Assembly (NCBI RefSeq): GCF_011386835.1
Contig: NC_088797.1
Coordinates: forward strand, 90,220,264-90,284,263
Length of the DNA stretch: 64,000 nucleotides
Reading direction: 5' to 3'
Source: Chrysemys picta bellii
Lineage: Eukaryota > Chordata > Testudines > Emydidae
A model generated the notes under the pieces. The model was not told the origin of the DNA and ran no database searches. It saw nothing but the letters and a program-made list of their open reading frames with translations. A program made the translations under genes and the position numbers. Below are positions 60,261 through 64,000 of the stretch, piece after piece. Within the stretch, counting starts at the first letter, position 1, and every line of letters begins with the position of its first letter.

Positions 60261-60984
60261 TGTGATGGGGTTCAGACTCACCACCGCAGCACCTCCCACT
60301 GGCATGTCGGGGAATTAGCTCTGTCCTCTGGGGGGCTCCATCTGCTGGAGGTGTTCCATCTGTCATCTGCTCCCCCATTGGTATCCGGACCTGCATTGCT
60401 CCCTGCTCGGCAACTTCCGCTTCTGGTCACTACCCCTTAGTCCGTCCTCACCTCCTGCCGGGGTGTGTGTGTGCTTTTAACAACAGTCTTTCTGCTCATT
60501 CCTGCTGCCTGGGCCAACCACAACCCGAAGTCTAGCCCCTCATGTCTGGGGCACTTTGCAGTCTCACACGGCTGCTCTTCATCAGTCAGGTGCAATGCCA
60601 GGGGAGCCCAGGCTCGCCCGCTACTCTGGGCCCCGACCCAGGGACCCTCTAGCGGCTGCCTCCCAGCCCTCCTTCTTGCCTCTTGCTCATCTATCCTCCC
60701 TGGGCCAATTCTCCTCTGGGCCCTTGCCCCTCTAGACCCTTCCAGTCAGGACCCGCAGCCTGGCAGGTATTGGACTGGACCTCTCCTTTGCTCTCCCCAA
60801 AGCCTGCCCAGCACTGCGCTGTCCAGGGTGCTGGTCTCCTTCCTCAGGAGATAGACCTTCTCCCTTGAAGGTCTGGGAGTGACTGCCTGCTGCTTTCCTG
60901 TGTAGCCTTTACATAGGTCTGCGCAGCCCCTCTGGCCTGCCCTAGCCCCATCTCTCTCAGGGGTGGGGCAGGTGCCCCACCACA
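60261..60984 (-). mobile_element. LTR-like segment, family B
   Basis: It starts TGTGATGGGGTTCAGACTCA and ends CCCCACCACA on +, with CACCACCGCAGCACCTCCCA near the start, matching the LTR at 47098. On - a CCTATGTAAAGGC box may serve as TATA. Flanks do not show a clear duplication. Open frames are GC-rich coincidences. Confidence 0.55.
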
Positions 60985-63900
60985 GGATAAAAGACAAAAA
61001 GGGATGGGGCCTAATCTGGCTGCAATTTAACTCATCTGGGAATTATCCAGTGATTACTTGTACAATGAAGGTCATGATTTCTTCCTCACTCATTTTCTAT
61101 TTATTTGAGGGCTGCTGTTGGCCTCCTGCCCCTCCATACCTTGTTTCAGCCCATTGCTAGGACCCCGCTGCCCACCCCTTGTACGGGAGTTAAGAGATTG
61201 CAGGAAGAGGGTTATCTCCTCCAGGTACCAAACATTAAGAATCCCAAATCTGTTCCCCAGCTCCTTTAGGGAATGTCTTCCCTCTAAGTGTACTTCTACC
61301 CCCCTATGAAATGAGTGTCCGCACTGGACACCTGCTAAGACCCAACAATTTGAGATGTCCCTCCTCACTTATCCTGTGGCATCCCTAAACTGCTGTGGGG
61401 AAAATCCACCCTGCCCTAGCCAATCTGGCAGTGAGGGAAAAATTCCTTCTCAGTCCCAAAAAAGGTGATTAGATCAATGCCCGCCGCTGGTGAAAGCTGT
61501 GAGAGAGGGCCATGTCCAGAGAGACAGGGCATCTACCTTAGGTCAATATGGAACAGTGGCTTACCTGAGCCACTCCAGCTCAAGTGATGCCCCTGCTACC
61601 CTCCTCTCCCAACTCAAGGAGGGGGGAACTCTTAAAGGAGCCACAACCCCTGTCTTTCCCACGGACCATATAAAGTCTTTCTTTCCCCTCTCTCCCCACC
61701 CTATGCCCCCATTTTTGAAGTTCCAGGGAGTGCATTTCATCTTTCCAAGCAACCCATCACCACCACTGTATGTGACCTGATTCCTCTGGCTTCACGCAGT
61801 TTTACACTCTATGCACTTGATGTTTCCTTTTTTGAAAAAAAAGAAAAAAAAGTCAGACACCAAAAAATTGTGGACACTAAGCTTTCTAATAAAAGTTGTT
61901 GCTCTCAGAACATCATTTAAGATCTTAGAAAGAAATTCTCTGGGGAGGCACACACACATTTTCTTAATGTGTTGCTACAGGGAGAGGTATCCCAGCATGC
62001 AACACTTCCTTTCTATATCATATACTGTATCTCCAAAGAAAATCCCCTTTGGGCATTATAATATTTCTTTCTAATAGCAGTCTGTAAATTCACTATCCTT
62101 TTATGTTTTTTTTTTAACTACACAAGCTTGCTAAGAAAGCAAAGACCTCAGCCTAACAGCCATGAATGTTGATGTTTTAGGTGCATGCCTGTAGTGCATT
62201 GTGCAAATTATAAAGACAGACATATGGTTCTACAGGTGGAGGCTTGTTCAGATGAAAGATTTGTTTTCATTTGTCTAATACTATCTGAAGGCAAATTCTA
62301 TGGAATATCAATACAATTTGCCACTTCAGAACCTAGGTGCTTGCATGAATTAATGTGTGGGAGATCTTGATGTGTACTTAGGCAGACTAAAAATGCTATA
62401 TTATGACTCTAGCATGATATGTCTACTCTTATCTTAGTATGGTAGCATACAATGCTGCTATGTTAAAGAAAAGATGGCTCTTCCATTCTGAACACCTGTT
62501 TTCAGTTGTTAACTTATTGATTAAAAATTCCTTGTCTGGTGGTTGGTCTCAGCCTGGAAATATTACCCTCCAACTTTGGGCAGGATGGTGGGGGGGAATG
62601 GCTTAGCTGTATCTGAATAATTGCTCATAATCACATACACTAAACAATATCTATACCTCAGTATTATATTTATTATAACATAAACCTTCTCTAAAACATT
62701 CTTGAGGGAGATAAAAGGTCCCCCCCACAAATTCCTTTATTTAAAAAACAAAAAGCAATGGGGTCAATGATTAGTCCTTAATTGGGAACAGTTGTCTTGC
62801 TGATTTTGAAAAAATCTCTCAAAACTGCAGTGTAAAACACAACTCTTCCAGGAAGCCTTTCATCAACCTGATTGCTCCTGCCAAAAAATGTTAACACTGA
62901 TGAATGAAAAATGTATCTCAAAATAACAAATGCAAACAAACTCTTGGAACCACCAATTGTGTACTTAATGGCATCCCATCCCTTCCCCGTTTCCTGATTT
63001 GTATGTTGTCTATGTAGATAGTGCACTCTCTGCGGCATGGATCTTGGGCCAGATTCTCTGCTGCAGCCAGGTTCCTCGGGCCACAGAAGAGAGGAGGTTT
63101 TAACTGCCTCCCTCATTCTCTACTTGGCTTCAGGCTTCTCCAATATGTGCCAGAGAGCAAACAGTGCCCAAAGAGATGATTCACCAGCTGAGGATAGCTG
63201 GAACGATGCCTCCTCTTCAGACCCTTGACATGCATTGATATTATAGCAGGTAGTGCATTAGCTAACTGTACCAGCTTTATGCCTGATGGGCACTTGCCAA
63301 CACTGGAGGGAAATCCCTAGCTAGTGGGGGAGCAGCCAGCTGGCACATTCTTTGCACCATGTGAACTGTGGAAAGAATCTTCCCCCTTGATTTCACACTA
63401 TCTGCAAGACCCTCTGCATACACACAAATAATACTGAGTATAGAACTAATAATTTTGGTATTGTATTTCTTTTTCTGACTTCATTACAAACCACACACTT
63501 CAACATCACCTTAGGTATGTTGCTTACTGTCACACTGTTCTCTCAGCAGGCAATCATGTGACAGAAGACTGTAGTACAGCAATGCATTCCCTTTACAAAT
63601 TCACTTAAGGTTGGGAACTCTTTCTCTGAATTTCTTCACTTTGTGAATTTAAATCTCAAACTTAACATTTGGGAAACTTAGTTGTTTTACATTACAGTAA
63701 ATCATTCCATAGAGTAAGAAAGCATTAGAGGTCTCCACAGAAGATAGGCAGGAAGAAGTACAGTATTGTATAATTTAACAAGACCTTTCAGATTTGCAGC
63801 TGTGAACTGTAAGGTTAATAGTTTTTTCCTGTTGAGACTGTGGCGCCTTTGATCTTGCATAGAAATTAACAGGCACCTGTGTATAGAATTTGTTATATTA

Positions 63901-64000
63901 ACACTGGATTTCTTCATGTAAAACAAAATGTCTCTTGCGTTCTCTATCATCCAGGATATGCTTCATTTTTTATATCAGGAGCTCTTACAATGTTATTTCT
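60985..64000. other. Non-coding DNA, possible old repeat near 61390-61520
   Basis: The stretch with GAAAAATTCCTTCTCAGTCC resembles part of a dispersed reptile repeat on either strand. No genes were recognised to the end of the window. Confidence 0.4.

Noticed and set aside
60465..60854. 129-aa plus-strand ORF
   Set aside because: Pro/Ser/Leu-rich translation of a GC-rich LTR-like segment; the promoter signals of that LTR run the other way.
1..64000. CRISPR array, bacterial operons, rRNA or complete tRNA genes
   Set aside because: No regularly spaced direct repeats, no prokaryotic gene packing, and no intact RNA gene were visible; the window is eukaryotic.

Overview
This window looks like non-coding (intergenic or intronic) DNA from a sauropsid vertebrate, most likely a turtle. 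The reasons are low gene density, AT-rich single-copy DNA, CR1 LINE 3' ends, L2/L3-type LINE remnants, Penelope-like retroelement pieces, many palindromic MITEs and several LTR fragments. The species call rests on recalled resemblance of these repeats to turtle repeats; no database was searched. I found no convincing host protein-coding gene. One small exon-like segment (about 14632-14684) is reported only as a candidate.

The centrepiece is a nearly intact autonomous PIF/Harbinger DNA transposon at 4689-9534. It has TTA target-site duplications and terminal inverted repeats GGCC(A/T)GGTCTACACTA. It carries two convergent genes: a DDE transposase on + (5068-6351), broken by one in-frame TGA just before the catalytic Glu, and an intact two-exon Myb/SANT-like accessory protein on - (exons 9138-8562 and 7567-7092, 350 aa). 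Inside the Myb intron, on the opposite strand, is a 96-codon ORF with coding-like third-position bias (8064-8354) that does not correspond to either standard Harbinger gene. Both subterminal regions are dense in TTCGAC/GTCGAA motifs.

Other regions: 1-4.7 kb is mostly unannotated AT-rich DNA with one Harbinger-type MITE. 10-18.4 kb holds hairpin elements, a 0.94-kb fold-back transposon with tRNA-like halves, and LTR-like segments. 18.9 kb has a hAT-type MITE with a perfect 8-bp duplication. 19-24 kb is AT-rich, possibly conserved non-coding DNA. 24-28.5 kb holds palindromic MITEs, an LTR-like segment, a LINE tail interrupted by a Harbinger MITE, and a CR1 3' end. 29-36 kb is mostly featureless. 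36.8-37.2 kb has a truncated MITE joined to a CR1 tail. 39.9-50 kb is a TE cluster: two MITEs with CGATATAACG termini, two hAT MITEs, three LTRs and a Penelope 3' end. 52.9-56.6 kb has a CR1, a Penelope fragment encoding a GIY-YIG endonuclease, and an L2-like LINE with a broken YADD box. 59-61 kb has two LTRs. 61-64 kb shows little.

The elements interact plausibly. The Harbinger shares its 17-bp terminus with the MITE at 27766, so a functional relative could mobilise both.
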